Assembly (NCBI GenBank): GCA_934569045.1
Contig: CAKTJX010000013.1
Location: 1 to 57,135, forward strand
Direction of reading: 5' to 3'
DNA: 57,135 nucleotides
DNA from: an uncultured Oscillospiraceae bacterium
GTDB lineage: Bacteria; Bacillota; Clostridia; Oscillospirales; Oscillospiraceae
Shown here piece after piece: positions 17,047-25,497 of this stretch (position 1 is its first letter; each line of letters starts with the position of its first letter). Both the position numbers and the translations under genes were made by a program. The notes under the pieces were generated by a model. The model was not told where the DNA came from. It ran no database searches and worked only from the letters and a program-made list of their open reading frames with translations.

Positions 17047-18624
17047 ATGGCAGAATCCCCTATCCCCATTGTCATCGGCGTAACCGGCCACCGGGATCTG
17101 CGGGCAGAAGAGCTGGGAGATATCCGCGGCCTTGTCCGGGAACAATTAATCCAGCTGCTGAAACGCTTCCCAAACAGCAGCTTTTGGATGCTCAGCTCCC
17201 TTGCTTCCGGCGGGGATACACTTTGTGCCGAAGTGGCTCTGGAACTGGGGATGCATCTGTTCTGCCCCCTGCCCATGGAGGCCGGGGAATATGCAGCGGA
17301 TTTTCAAGGAGCGGAGCAGGAACACTTTTGGGAGCTTCTGTCCCGAAGCGAGGCATTTGTGTGCCCTCCGCCGGAGGCAGGATTTTCGGACCGGGATGCC
17401 TGCTACCGCCAGGCTGGAATCTATGTGGCCTCCCACTGCCATATCCTGCTGGCGCTGTGGGATGGAGACGATTCCAAAAAGCGCGGCTGCGGCACTGCGG
17501 CTGCCGTATACGCGGCCCAAGCAGGCAGTCCCTATGCGGCATTCCCATGCGGAAGTGCAGTGGGCATTCTTCAGGTTCAAGTGAATCGGACCTCCAGGGC
17601 AGAGCGTCAGCCGATTTGCGCCAAATGGCTGCGGGAAGCGGATTGCCAAATCCTCTCCCGTACGGATCAGTTTAATGCGGATGCCCCTGCGGTGGGAGAA
17701 AAGCCGGGGTATCCCCTTCTGCCGGAAACGGCTCTGGAGCACCCCTGTCTGAAGCGTCTGGAGCGCATCTACCGCACAGCGGATACGCTGTCGGTGGCGT
17801 TCCAGAAGAAGCATACCGGGTCCCTTTTGGTGGCAGCCATCTGCTGCGTCACCCTGGTGCTGGCGTATCTCATGTACGACGAATTGGATTGCCGGACATA
17901 CCTGCTGCTGTATGGACTGGTGCTGACTGTTTACGGCTGGGGCTGCCGGGCGGCAGGGAAAAAGGAAATATTGGAGCATTACCTGCAATATCGGCTTCTG
18001 GCGGAAACGGCCCGGGTCCAGTGCTGCGTCAGCGGGCTGGGATACCTCAAAATGGCTGCCGCTGACTTTACCTGGACGCAGAAACAGGAGGCGGCCTGGG
18101 TTTCCTATGCAATAAACGCGGCGATGATTGGTACAGCTGTTCCCAGGTGCCTGTCGGAAGAGCAGGCTCGGGAAATTTGGATTCGGGATCAGCTCCAATA
18201 CCATGTCCGGGCTCAGAAGAAGGTGGAAGCAAACCGTGCTCTGAATGGCAGAATTTGCTTTGGAACACTGCTGGGAATGCTGGGGGCCTTCGCGCTGACC
18301 TTCGTTCTGGAATACGGCTTCCCTGCATTTACCATAGGGAGTGCCTTTTGCGGTCTAAGCCCTCAAAGCTGGATGAAGATACTGTGGGGAACCATATCCG
18401 CAGTCACTTTATTCGCTGCGGACTATTTTGGAAAGCTCTCTTTGGAGCGAAAGCAGATTGATCACCGGAAAATGGCGGCACTGTTCCAGGAGGCAGACCA
18501 AGCGTTTGATGCGTATCCCCAGAGCCGGCAAACACTTTTCCAAAGACTCGCCGCGGAAGAACTGATTGAAAATGGAAACTGGTATTCCTATTCCGAAGAG
18601 AATGCGCTTTCATTTGACATTTAA
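17047..18624 (+). CDS. SLOG-domain protein with four membrane helices
   Basis: 525-aa protein. The N-terminal Rossmann-like SLOG domain (residues about 5-190) has the G-x-T-G-H-R-D motif (GVTGHRDLRA, 11-20) and SSLASGGDTLCAEVAL. TM helices fall at about 259-276 and 286-302, then 403-422 and 443-461, giving a 4TM/SLATT-like arrangement. ATG 17047 has AAAGGAGG 7 bases upstream; an in-frame ATG at 17002 does not. It lies 75 bases after the TIR-YD gene and 22 bases before its architectural twin. SLOG domains bind nucleotide ligands (in Thoeris, a cyclic ADP-ribose isomer), so this is a good candidate for a signal-gated membrane effector; that step is inference. Confidence 0.8.
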   Translation: MAESPIPIVIGVTGHRDLRAEELGDIRGLVREQLIQLLKRFPNSSFWMLSSLASGGDTLCAEVALELGMHLFCPLPMEAGEYAADFQGAEQEHFWELLSRSEAFVCPPPEAGFSDRDACYRQAGIYVASHCHILLALWDGDDSKKRGCGTAAAVYAAQAGSPYAAFPCGSAVGILQVQVNRTSRAERQPICAKWLREADCQILSRTDQFNADAPAVGEKPGYPLLPETALEHPCLKRLERIYRTADTLSVAFQKKHTGSLLVAAICCVTLVLAYLMYDELDCRTYLLLYGLVLTVYGWGCRAAGKKEILEHYLQYRLLAETARVQCCVSGLGYLKMAAADFTWTQKQEAAWVSYAINAAMIGTAVPRCLSEEQAREIWIRDQLQYHVRAQKKVEANRALNGRICFGTLLGMLGAFALTFVLEYGFPAFTIGSAFCGLSPQSWMKILWGTISAVTLFAADYFGKLSLERKQIDHRKMAALFQEADQAFDAYPQSRQTLFQRLAAEELIENGNWYSYSEENALSFDI

Positions 18625-18646
18625 AGCTAGAGATAAGAGGTAAAAT

Positions 18647-20314
18647 ATGCAAAAGATTCAATATCGAATTGCGGTGGTTGGATGTATAGACCATGATACA
18701 ATGGACCTTTACGGCAAAGCGGCTGCGCATATTCAAAAGCTGCGGGAGCTGTTGAAGGGCTGCGGCGTAGAGCCCAATCAGGTTGTGCTGCTTGTGCCGC
18801 GCACAAGCCTGGACAGCGCCGGTACAGTGCTGGAAAAGCTCTGCCATATGGAAGAAGTTCCCGTGCAGCCGCCCCAGGAATACGGGGCAGACGGAGCATC
18901 CATTGGAGATAGTTCCGCCAGGACACTGGTACAGCTCAGCGATCTGGCAGATCTGGTGCTGGGGTTTTGGGACGAGAATCCAGACGGACCGGAGTTTTAT
19001 GTTTGGGAAACGCTGCACCGCTGTATGGAGAAAAAAGTACCCTGTCTGTGGTATTCCAAGAAAGACGGCCAAGTATATTGGGCAAATCGGATTCTGTTTG
19101 AGCCCTTTCAGGAGAGCCGCTTCCAGGAATGCCTCGGGATGGTGCGCCCGGAGGAGTCCTTGGCGTCGGCGGAGCCGGTGCGGCCTTGGCTCAGCCGGAT
19201 GGCCGCTTTGGGCAATCGATTGTACAAAAAAATGCTGGCCAAGTACGCTTCAGCGCCCGAGCAGACTGACACCTGTTCGGATCGCATGATTGAGGAGGGT
19301 GCGGTTCTGGCAGATCCCGCAGGAGAAGCAGCCAGAAAATACCTGCTGAAGGAATATCAGCTGCATGATACTGAGGCGCTGCGGCTTTCGGAAAAATATC
19401 GGGGGAGCGTCTACTGGAGGAGTCTGCTCCCGATGGCAGCAACCGTTTTGCTTGCGATTGGTTTTTATGCCGATGCCATCGGCACGATCATCTGGGGAAA
19501 GGGATGTGTACCGAAATTTGTCTATATCCTTATGGGGCTGGCCTTTTTTGCCCATGCTTTGGTGGTCTTCTCCAGCCATCTTCTGGCAAGAAACCGGGGT
19601 ATCCAGTCCTGGCATACAAGCTTTCTCTATCACCGTATCATAGCGGAGATTCTGCGCTACTACATTCATACCACCCCCTACGGGATCACACTTCCTCTGA
19701 ATCGGCTTTTGCGCATGAGTGGATTTGACACCGACGCCGATCAGCCGGTGTATGCCACCATTTGGCAGCTGCTTCACAGCACCGGAAGCGAGCAGCCGGT
19801 CTACCAGGAAAAAAATATACCGGAATATCTGCAAAACATGGAGGTCTATCTGCGCAGTCAGCTGACATATCACCGCAGAAACGCGGCCCGGCTGCAGGCT
19901 TTGCGCAATAAGCTGCGCAGACTGGAAACCGTGCTGGTGTCTGCGGGAATTGCGGTGGTGATCCTGCGGGGATTTGCGCAGTTTTTCATCATTGGTGTCA
20001 ACAATGTGGGCTCCAGGTTTGCGCTGCCAGGTTATGTAGGGTCTGTGGCAAATATGATTGCGATGATTGTCCCCGCGGCAGGCTCCTACTATGGCGGAAA
20101 ATTGACGCTTTTGGGATTTGAAGACAGCATCACCATGAGCCAGCTAATGGAGGAGCGATTGGAAAAAGCAATCGAAATTGTGCAGGCAATGAAGGGACGA
20201 AATGTAAACTATTCAATGGTTCGCAATCTAACGGAGCAGCTGGGGAATCTCATGATGGGAGATGTTGCCGTATGGAACCGGGAAATGGCAGGCAGGCGTA
20301 TCAAGGGCCTGTAA
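18647..20314 (+). CDS. Rossmann-like (SLOG-type) four-TM protein, twin of the preceding gene
   Basis: 555-aa protein. The N-terminal 160 residues look Rossmannoid (IAVVGCIDHD; SDLADLVLGFWDEN), but the GxxGHR motif of the previous protein is not preserved. TM helices at about 259-279, 291-313, 427-447 and 465-482 match the upstream protein's order and even the position of the first helix. ATG 18647 follows AAGAGGTAA. It probably co-assembles with the upstream SLOG protein, one sensing ligand and both forming a pore or channel; that is inference. It is the last gene of the TIR-YD operon; no terminator hairpin was identified directly after it. Confidence 0.7.
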   Translation: MQKIQYRIAVVGCIDHDTMDLYGKAAAHIQKLRELLKGCGVEPNQVVLLVPRTSLDSAGTVLEKLCHMEEVPVQPPQEYGADGASIGDSSARTLVQLSDLADLVLGFWDENPDGPEFYVWETLHRCMEKKVPCLWYSKKDGQVYWANRILFEPFQESRFQECLGMVRPEESLASAEPVRPWLSRMAALGNRLYKKMLAKYASAPEQTDTCSDRMIEEGAVLADPAGEAARKYLLKEYQLHDTEALRLSEKYRGSVYWRSLLPMAATVLLAIGFYADAIGTIIWGKGCVPKFVYILMGLAFFAHALVVFSSHLLARNRGIQSWHTSFLYHRIIAEILRYYIHTTPYGITLPLNRLLRMSGFDTDADQPVYATIWQLLHSTGSEQPVYQEKNIPEYLQNMEVYLRSQLTYHRRNAARLQALRNKLRRLETVLVSAGIAVVILRGFAQFFIIGVNNVGSRFALPGYVGSVANMIAMIVPAAGSYYGGKLTLLGFEDSITMSQLMEERLEKAIEIVQAMKGRNVNYSMVRNLTEQLGNLMMGDVAVWNREMAGRRIKGL

Positions 20315-20397
20315 GCCCCGCACCGACAGCTTTGTTCCAGAAATACAAACGTACAAAAACTGCCGTCCGGGTCTCCGGTTGGGAGAAATGGAACACG

Positions 20398-20525
20398 GGC
20401 TGTTGCAGAATAGCAAACCTGTAGGGGCGGCTATCAGCCGCCCGCCGACTTTCGGAACAGAGCGCATCAATCCAACGCGCAATTCCGTGAGGTCGCGGGC
20501 GGCGGTAGCCGCCCCTTGTATACAA
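20398..20525. repeat. GTAGGGGCGGC palindromic repeat, copy 1
   Basis: Begins GCTGTTGCAGAATAGCAAAC and runs through GTAGGGGCGGCTATCAGCC to GGTAGCCGCCCC. Its whole length aligns with the reverse complement of copy 2 at 31798-31951; the right outer arm is missing here. It has no coding capacity and resembles a small non-autonomous element. Confidence 0.75.
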
Positions 20526-20810
20526 TATTCCGGCCGACTCTGACCCAGAGCTGACAAAGTTTACCATCCAGGGGCGGAACGTTGTTCGGGAATTCAATGT
20601 AGTTTACCTGAAGCACGCGGACATTCAGGACAAAGCCCGGCTGTTCCTGCTGGAGCCGGAGCACGCCGTGGATACTGTTGCTCCCTGACCCCACAGCATT
20701 CCAGTGCGTGCCCGGAAAGGGCTGTACGGTCAGCTCTATGCTAGCCAGTTTGAAGGGGGGGCAAAAGTTTTTCGGGTTATAACCGCAAAACTCTTGATTT
20801 CTACAGACTG
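20526..20810. other. unassigned stretch, possibly a decayed gene
   Basis: No gene can be called. One + frame (TKFTIQGRNVVREFN ... EPEHAVDTVAP, about 20547-20688) and one minus frame (IELTVQPFPGTHWNAVG) both look protein-like but lack starts and ribosome sites. A short G run occurs at about 20753-20761. Confidence 0.35.
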
Positions 20811-20843
20811 TTGCGGTATTATTCCTATATGGAGGTGGTTTCA

Positions 20844-22052
20844 ATGATTGACAGACCACTTTATGTGAACAAAATCATGGCATACGCCGACACGCCCTTC
20901 GTAAAAATCCTGACGGGCATCCGCCGATGCGGCAAGTCCACCATTCTGAAAATGGTTATGGACCGGCTGCGGGATCGCGGGATTCCCGAGGACAGGATTG
21001 TCAGCTATCGCTTTGACTCCATGGAATACGAAGACATGACCGCAAAGCAGATGTACACCGAGCTGAAAAGCCGCCTCTGCCCGGATGGCAGAACCTATTT
21101 CTTTCTGGACGAGGTACAGGAAATCCAGGGCTGGGAAAAGGTGGTCAACTCCCTGCAATCGGATTTTGATGTGGATTTGTATGTCACCGGCTCCAATTCC
21201 AGGATGATGTCCTCGGAAATCTCCACTTATCTTACCGGGCGGTATGTGGCATTCCGCATCTACACCCTTTCTTTCAAGGAATATCTGACCTTCAAGGGGC
21301 AGTACGCTGCCGTTGGAGCGCCCCGGCAGGAGCTGGCGGACTATATCCGTTTGGGCGGCTTCCCGGCAACACATTTGCGGGGCTTCTCCCAGGATGAGGT
21401 CTATACCATCGTCCGGGATATCTACAATTCCACCATTTTCTCCGATATTGTGAAGCGGAACCAGGTGCGAAAGGTTGACCAGCTGGAACGGGTGGTCAAA
21501 TACACCTTCAACAACATCGGCAACACCTTTTCGGCGAAATCCATTTCCGACTATCTGAAAGCCGAACACCGCACCATCGATAATGAGACTGTGTACGGTT
21601 ATCTGGAAAAGCTGGAAAAGGCGTACCTTCTGCACCGCTGCTCCCGGTATGACCTTCAGGGAAAAGAACTGCTGAAGACCCGGGAGAAATTTTATCTGGC
21701 CGACACCTCCCTGCGGTATGCCGTTCTGGGCTACAATGCCGACACCGTCGCGGCCAGTCTGGAAAATGTGGTCTATCTGGAGCTGTGCCGCCGGGGCTAT
21801 ACGGTGAACATCGGGAAAACAGGCGACGGTGAAATTGACTTTGTGGCCACCCGGCAGAACGAGAAACTCTATGCCCAGGTTACAGAGCGCATCAACTCCG
21901 AAAAGACCGAGCGCCGGGAATATGACCGCCTGCTGGACATTCGGGACAACTACCCCAAGTATGTTCTGCGCACAGACGATTTCGCGGGCGGGAACTACGA
22001 AGGAATCCAGACAATGCACGCTGCGGATTTTCTGCTGTCGGATGCGTTTTAA
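20844..22052 (+). CDS. AAA ATPase with DUF4143 domain
   Basis: 402-aa protein. The N-terminal AAA_14-type ATPase shows Walker A (GIRRCGKST), Walker B (YFFLDEVQEI) and the sensor segment VTGSNSRM. The C-terminal half (DIYNSTIFSDIVKRNQVRK, then the GDGEIDFVA motif) is DUF4143, a nuclease-like fold with a conserved E-x-D-F. ATG 20844 sits 8 bases after GGAGG. This family is abundant and often multi-copy in gut anaerobes; the role is unknown. It is a single gene, probably not part of the TIR/SLOG operon because 530 bases including a repeat lie between them. Confidence 0.88.
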   Translation: MIDRPLYVNKIMAYADTPFVKILTGIRRCGKSTILKMVMDRLRDRGIPEDRIVSYRFDSMEYEDMTAKQMYTELKSRLCPDGRTYFFLDEVQEIQGWEKVVNSLQSDFDVDLYVTGSNSRMMSSEISTYLTGRYVAFRIYTLSFKEYLTFKGQYAAVGAPRQELADYIRLGGFPATHLRGFSQDEVYTIVRDIYNSTIFSDIVKRNQVRKVDQLERVVKYTFNNIGNTFSAKSISDYLKAEHRTIDNETVYGYLEKLEKAYLLHRCSRYDLQGKELLKTREKFYLADTSLRYAVLGYNADTVAASLENVVYLELCRRGYTVNIGKTGDGEIDFVATRQNEKLYAQVTERINSEKTERREYDRLLDIRDNYPKYVLRTDDFAGGNYEGIQTMHAADFLLSDAF

Positions 22053-22067
22053 ATAGGAGGAAGAATA

Positions 22068-22178
22068 ATGGCATATACCTGTAATGACCCTGTATGTGAT
22101 CCATGCTGCGATTTTTGCTGGTTCTATTTTCATCCAGCTACTTTATTTTTTCGTCAAAACATGATATACTTCCGATAA
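22068..22178 (+). CDS. tiny Cys-rich protein
   Basis: 36-aa ORF with a perfect AGGAGG site 7 bases before ATG 22068, 15 bases after the ATPase stop. The N-terminal half packs five Cys (TCNDPVCDPCCDFCWF), which suggests metal binding or a truncated Cys-rich protein; the C-terminal part (ATLFFRQNMIYFR) looks like read-through into non-coding DNA. It may be the 5' stub of a longer gene whose rest was lost at the 22.1-kb junction. Confidence 0.45.
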   Translation: MAYTCNDPVCDPCCDFCWFYFHPATLFFRQNMIYFR

Positions 22179-22199
22179 ATCGCCTTGTTTTGAAGCAGG

Positions 22200-22325
22200 C
22201 TGCGATATCCTGTTGAATACCCGGCAAATCAGTCGTAGGTCTGAGACGCAAAAAGAATAGGCTGTAAGACAGCAGCCAGCTGCTTTTGTTTGAGACGCAT
22301 TGCCTGATATGGCAGTGCGTCTTTG
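22200..22325 (+). promoter_or_regulatory. structured leader, possible GEMM-type cyclic-dinucleotide riboswitch
   Basis: The segment GGCAAATC (22223-22230), a short TCAG/CTGA hairpin and GAGACGCAAAA (22243-22253) resemble the GEMM core (GCAAACC-hairpin-GGGACGCAAA), with CC/GG replaced by the compensating TC/GA. A GGCTG/CAGCC hairpin follows. A 12-bp hairpin (22293-22304 with 22311-22322) lies before the lipoprotein gene, and its 3' arm (TGCGTCT) could instead pair with the core GACGCA. The second GEMM stem is not a clear match and no long T run follows. Confidence 0.35.
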
Positions 22326-22366
22326 GCCTGTGTATTTTCCCACTTTCTCGGTTTGGAGTTTTTCCT

Positions 22367-23194
22367 ATGCAGAAACAGAAAAAATATGTAAGAAAATGGG
22401 CCGCGGGGTTATGCGCCCTCTCGTTGCTTGCCGGGCTGCTGTCCGGCTGCGCCGCGAGGCAGACGGCGGATGCCGGGGACGAAAACCTCCCGGCGATCAT
22501 TGTGGGCTGTGACGATTACACCCCCTTCAGCTATCTGGATACCAACGGCAATATGACCGGCATTGATGTGGAGCTGGCGCGGGAGGCCTTCCGGCGGATG
22601 GGGTATCGCGCGGAGTGCCGAATCATCAGCTGGGAGGAAAAGAAAGCCCTGCTGGAGGCAGGCACCATCGACTGCGTCTGGAGCAGCTTCACCATGGACG
22701 GCCGGGAGGACGAATACCAGTGGGCCGGCCCCTATATGAAAAGCCACCAGGTCGTGGCAGTGGACGTAAACAGCAGCATTCAGACCTTGCAGGACTTAAA
22801 AGGCAAGGTCATTGCCGTGCAGTCCACCACCAAGCCGGAGGACATCATCCGAAGCCACGACGGAACCCTGCCGGAGCTGCAGGAGGTGATCTCCGTTCAG
22901 AAGCGGGATCTGATTTTCCTGCTGCTGAGCAAGGGCTATGTGGATGCCATTGCCGCCCACGACACGGCCATTGAGCAGTTCATGTCCGAGTGCGGCCTGG
23001 CGTTCCGGATTCTGGAGGAACCCCTTCTGACCGTGGGGCTGGGGGCCGCCTTTGATAAGAATGACCCCCGGGGGCTGAATGACCGGCTGAACGCCGTTCT
23101 CCGGGAAATGTACGCGGATGGGACAACGGCGCGGATCATCGGGCAATACTTCCCGGACACGGACAGGTATTTGGGAGGCCTCTATGAAAACTGA
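22367..23194 (+). CDS. extracellular solute-binding lipoprotein (family 3)
   Basis: 275-aa lipoprotein with signal KKYVRKWAAGLCALSLLAGL ending in SGC. The mature part is a family 3 binding fold: VGCDDYTPFSYLDTNGNMTG at the N-terminus, GIDVELAREAFRRMGY, KGKVIAVQSTTKPED and AFDKNDPRGLNDRLNAVL. ATG 22367 is preceded by GGAG 8 bases away; an in-frame start at 22286 would place the signal peptide internally. No ABC permease or ATPase follows. Instead its stop overlaps a hybrid histidine kinase, so it probably delivers a ligand to the kinase sensor domain rather than to a transporter. Confidence 0.85.
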   Translation: MQKQKKYVRKWAAGLCALSLLAGLLSGCAARQTADAGDENLPAIIVGCDDYTPFSYLDTNGNMTGIDVELAREAFRRMGYRAECRIISWEEKKALLEAGTIDCVWSSFTMDGREDEYQWAGPYMKSHQVVAVDVNSSIQTLQDLKGKVIAVQSTTKPEDIIRSHDGTLPELQEVISVQKRDLIFLLLSKGYVDAIAAHDTAIEQFMSECGLAFRILEEPLLTVGLGAAFDKNDPRGLNDRLNAVLREMYADGTTARIIGQYFPDTDRYLGGLYEN

Positions 23195-25373
23195 CAGACA
23201 GCTTTTTGGCAGCCGGAAGGCCCTGCTCCCGGAAATTCTGATGGGCCTTGCCCTGCTGGCCATCGCGTTCTTCCTCTCCGCCCGGTCGGACATGCGCTCC
23301 GCGGAAAGCCAGCTCTATTCCACCGTGGAATACATCAAGGCCCAGTGCAACGCCAGCCAGCTCCATGATCTGGCCTCGGAGGCAAAGAGCCTGCTGCGCG
23401 TATCCGAAAGCGTGTCCATGATTCAGGCCCATCTGGCGGATACCGGCATTGGGGACTCTGACGCCCTGGAGGGCTGCGCGAAAAAGTGCTTTCTGAACGG
23501 TGTGATTCTGCTGGATGAAAACGGCAATGTGACCGCGCAGAACCCCTCCGCCCCGCTGGATGCCCAGGTGCTTTTGTCCCGGGTGGACCTGGCCTCCATG
23601 CTGGACACAGCCGCCTTCCCGGAAAAAATGTACACGCTCCGCCGCGAAAACCCGGACGGGGGCCACATCGACATTGCCGCCACCAGCCGCAGCGATCAGC
23701 CGGGAGTGATTGTGGGCTACTACTGCACCACTGCCCAATACGCGCAGATTTTCAACAACTCCATCTACTCCATTGTAAACGGCTATGATGTGGCAGGCGG
23801 CGGCACTATCGTCATCAGCAGCGCCAACCACATTGTGGCCTCCAATGACCCGTCCCTCATCGGAACAGATATCCACGACACCGGCATTCTGCGGCACATC
23901 ATGGAGCGCGGAACGGGAAATCATCTGATCCACGCCCGGGATGCGTCCCGCACCGTTGGGAATGACTTCGGGCTCATGGGCAAAAGCCAGAATTACTATA
24001 TTTACGCCTATATGAGCGAGCGGGGCGTTTTTGAAACGACACCCCGGAATCTGCTGTACGCGCTTTTCATCTATGCGCTGCTCCTGATCGCCCTGCACAT
24101 GACCCAGTGGCAGATCGCCCGGAACTACCAGCGGAAGCAGATGGAGGAGCAGCGGAAGTACACCCAAGCCCTTCAGAAGAAGAACGAGGAGCTGCGGGAA
24201 ACCGCGATGCAGGCGGAGAAGGCCAACGCCGCGAAAAGCAGCTTTCTCTCCCGCATGAGCCACGATATCCGCACGCCCCTGAACGGAATCATCGGCCTGC
24301 TGGAAATCGATGCCGCCCACCCGGAGGACACGGAGCTGGTCAACAGTAACCGGGAAAAAATGCGTGTATCGGCGGATCACCTGCTGTCCCTGCTCAACGA
24401 TGTGCTGCAAATGAGCAAGCTGGAGAGCGGAGAAATTACGCTGGCCCACGAGCCCCTGAATCTCAACCGCCTGTCCACAGACATTCTGACCATCATCAGC
24501 CAGCGGGCGGCGGAATCCGGCGTCACCATGGAATTTGACCCGGCCTCTGATCCGGTTTCCATCCCGTGGGTCTGCGGAAGCCCCCTGCACCTGCGGCAGA
24601 TCTTCCTGAACATCTACACCAACTGCATCAAGTACAACAAGGTGGGCGGCTCTATCTCCACCCTGTTCCAACTGGTGGAACAGGATGACCGGAACGTAAC
24701 CTACCGCTGGACCATCACGGACACCGGCATCGGCATGGGGGAGGAATTTTTGAAGCACATCTTTGACCCCTTCACCCAGGAAAACGCGGATGCCCGCAGC
24801 GTCTATCAGGGCACCGGGCTTGGCATGGCCATTGTAAAGGGCCTGGTGGAGCAGATGCACGGCAGCATTGCGGTCAGCAGCACCGTGGGGGTAGGCTCAA
24901 CCTTCACCGTCACCCTCCCCTTCACGATTGCGCAGCCCGCCGGGGCCGAGCAAGCCAAAGAGGAGGGCGCGGCCCCGGCGGATATCCGCGGGATGCGCCT
25001 GATGCTGGTGGAGGACAACGACCTGAACGCAGAAATCGCCCGGACGCTTCTGGAGGATGCGGGGGCCATTGTCACCACCGCGGGGGATGGGCAGCAGGCG
25101 GTCAACCTGTTCCGGGAAAACCCCGCCGGAACCTTTGACGCGATTCTGATGGATGTGATGATGCCGGTGATGGACGGCCTGACGGCGGCGAAAACCATCC
25201 GGGCCCTGAACCGCCCGGATGCCCAGCGCATCCCCATCCTCGCCATGACCGCCAACGCCTTCGCGGAGGACGCGGAAAAGTGCCTGGCCGCCGGGATGAA
25301 CGCCCACCTGGCAAAGCCCCTGGATATCCACAAGGTAATCGCCGCCATTGTCCGGTATCGGACCGAAAATTAG
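23184..25373 (+). CDS. hybrid sensor histidine kinase
   Basis: 729-aa membrane protein. TM1 near 15-33, extracytoplasmic sensor (Cache-like) about 34-290, TM2 about 291-311, then a coiled coil. HisKA has the phospho-acceptor His360 in SHDIRTPLNG. HATPase has TDTGIGMGEEF and GTGLGMAIVKG. The C-terminal receiver (MRLMLVEDNDLNAEIA) carries the phospho-acceptor Asp657 in LMDVMMPVMDG. ATG 23184 follows GGGAGG and overlaps the lipoprotein gene by 11 bases. No DNA-binding response regulator or Hpt protein is nearby, so the output partner lies elsewhere. Together with the lipoprotein this resembles a split BvgS-type sensor. Confidence 0.9.
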   Translation: MKTDRQLFGSRKALLPEILMGLALLAIAFFLSARSDMRSAESQLYSTVEYIKAQCNASQLHDLASEAKSLLRVSESVSMIQAHLADTGIGDSDALEGCAKKCFLNGVILLDENGNVTAQNPSAPLDAQVLLSRVDLASMLDTAAFPEKMYTLRRENPDGGHIDIAATSRSDQPGVIVGYYCTTAQYAQIFNNSIYSIVNGYDVAGGGTIVISSANHIVASNDPSLIGTDIHDTGILRHIMERGTGNHLIHARDASRTVGNDFGLMGKSQNYYIYAYMSERGVFETTPRNLLYALFIYALLLIALHMTQWQIARNYQRKQMEEQRKYTQALQKKNEELRETAMQAEKANAAKSSFLSRMSHDIRTPLNGIIGLLEIDAAHPEDTELVNSNREKMRVSADHLLSLLNDVLQMSKLESGEITLAHEPLNLNRLSTDILTIISQRAAESGVTMEFDPASDPVSIPWVCGSPLHLRQIFLNIYTNCIKYNKVGGSISTLFQLVEQDDRNVTYRWTITDTGIGMGEEFLKHIFDPFTQENADARSVYQGTGLGMAIVKGLVEQMHGSIAVSSTVGVGSTFTVTLPFTIAQPAGAEQAKEEGAAPADIRGMRLMLVEDNDLNAEIARTLLEDAGAIVTTAGDGQQAVNLFRENPAGTFDAILMDVMMPVMDGLTAAKTIRALNRPDAQRIPILAMTANAFAEDAEKCLAAGMNAHLAKPLDIHKVIAAIVRYRTEN

Positions 25374-25376
25374 ATC

Positions 25377-25424
25377 CTTTTGCGTCTTCTTCCCATTTGG
25401 GCTAAGAAGACGCAAAATTTTTTC
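25377..25424 (+). terminator. terminator after the hybrid kinase
   Basis: A 14-bp stem (TTTTGCGTCTTCTT with AAGAAGACGCAAAA) around a 12-base loop, followed by TTTTTT. Confidence 0.85.
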
Positions 25425-25433
25425 TCCGCTTCT

Positions 25434-25462
25434 TTGCATCTTTCCTCCGAATCTGCTATACT
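25434..25462 (+). promoter_or_regulatory. promoter of the ABC exporter
   Basis: TTGCAT (25434-25439) and TATACT (25457-25462), spacing 17, 35 bases upstream of ATG 25498. Confidence 0.7.
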
Positions 25463-25497
25463 GTAAAGAAAACAGAGAACAAAGGAGCATTCAACCC

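Noticed and set aside
23136..24860. 574-aa open frame on the minus strand
   Set aside because: Antisense shadow of the hybrid histidine kinase, whose catalytic motifs are complete.
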